This document shows, in pieces, positions 6,241 to 6,498 of a stretch of 6,498 nucleotides of DNA. The notes under the pieces are model-generated. The model was not told the DNA's origin, ran no database searches, and saw only the letters and a list, made by a program, of their open reading frames with translations. Source of the stretch: Verrucomicrobiota bacterium (GTDB taxonomy: Bacteria; Verrucomicrobiota; Verrucomicrobiia; Limisphaerales; UBA1100); NCBI GenBank assembly GCA_015660155.1, contig DQLO01000341.1, positions 1 to 6,498 of the forward strand, read 5' to 3'. The position numbers and the translations under genes were made by a program. Numbering within the stretch: the stretch's first letter is position 1; every line of letters begins with the position of its first letter.

Positions 6241-6498
6241 CTATTTGCCGTCGCCGTGATATTGATGATGTTCCGCAGCGCGACGCTTGCCTTCGGCAAC
6301 CATTTCGGCGGGCAATAACAGCGCCAGATCATCGCGCGTTTCGATGTATCTTTTGTCTCCCTCGGCAGCGAGTTGCAGCCACTTGAACGCCTCAATGCGG
6401 TCGCGCGGAACACCGCTGCCTTCTTTCAACGCGAGGCCCAGCAAATATTGTCCATCTGGATGATTGCCCATTGCGGATTTTTGGTACCACTTGACCGC
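6241..6498 (-). CDS. Sel1-repeat (TPR-like) protein, C-terminal part
   Basis: The frame runs in from the window edge, so the N-terminus is missing; 85 residues and the TAG stop are visible. The pattern AVKWYQKSA, then GQYLLGLALKEGSGVPRD and IEAFKWLQLAAEGD, is the SLR (Sel1-like) repeat: alpha-helical hairpins with Ala/Gly/Tyr/Trp at fixed positions. After the last repeat comes the usual closing helix pair (TRDDLALLLPAEMVAEGKRRAAEH), ending in a His/Gly/Asp-rich tail. Sel1 proteins serve as protein-protein interaction scaffolds; no enzymatic role can be assigned and location cannot be judged without the N-terminus. It converges on glgC, with 29 bases between stop codons and no clear hairpin terminator there. 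Confidence 0.85.
   Translation of the reverse strand, partial: AVKWYQKSAMGNHPDGQYLLGLALKEGSGVPRDRIEAFKWLQLAAEGDKRYIETRDDLALLLPAEMVAEGKRRAAEHHQYHGDGK

Overview
The window looks like ordinary chromosome from a Gram-negative bacterium, most likely of the Verrucomicrobia/PVC group. The taxon is an inference from three things: a Chlamydia-like long form of phosphatidylserine decarboxylase, an exported esterase next to an SMP-30-type lactonase (a pairing common in planctomycetes and verrucomicrobia), and a general lack of strong Shine-Dalgarno sequences. No rRNA or other marker gene is present to confirm it. GC content is moderately high and similar across all genes. I see no mobile element, CRISPR array, tRNA or rRNA.

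Layout. On the + strand, the 3' end of mogA (molybdenum cofactor synthesis) overlaps by one base (TGATG) the start of psd (phosphatidylethanolamine synthesis). A 42-base gap holding a possible promoter follows, then a gene for an exported esterase made of two complete tandem copies of one alpha/beta-hydrolase domain. Four bases further on is an exported SMP-30/gluconolactonase-like beta-propeller; these two genes form a likely operon. A gene for 5'-methylthioadenosine phosphorylase (mtaP) comes towards them on the - strand, with only 3 bases between the converging stop codons. Its 5' end faces away from glgC (ADP-glucose pyrophosphorylase, + strand) across a 118-base intergenic region. The window closes with the C-terminal part of a Sel1-repeat protein on the - strand, converging on glgC.

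How the genes work together. mogA, psd, mtaP and glgC are housekeeping genes of separate pathways (Mo cofactor, phospholipid, methionine salvage/polyamine by-product, glycogen). The only cohesive pathway-like unit is the esterase plus lactonase pair. Both proteins carry signal peptides, so they probably act in the periplasm or outside the cell on ester- or lactone-containing compounds, perhaps sugar derivatives. The substrate cannot be read from sequence.

The most interesting object is the double-domain esterase. Both copies keep the full set of putative catalytic residues, and some DNA blocks are nearly identical between copies even at silent positions. I do not see strong evidence for a wholly new biological system.
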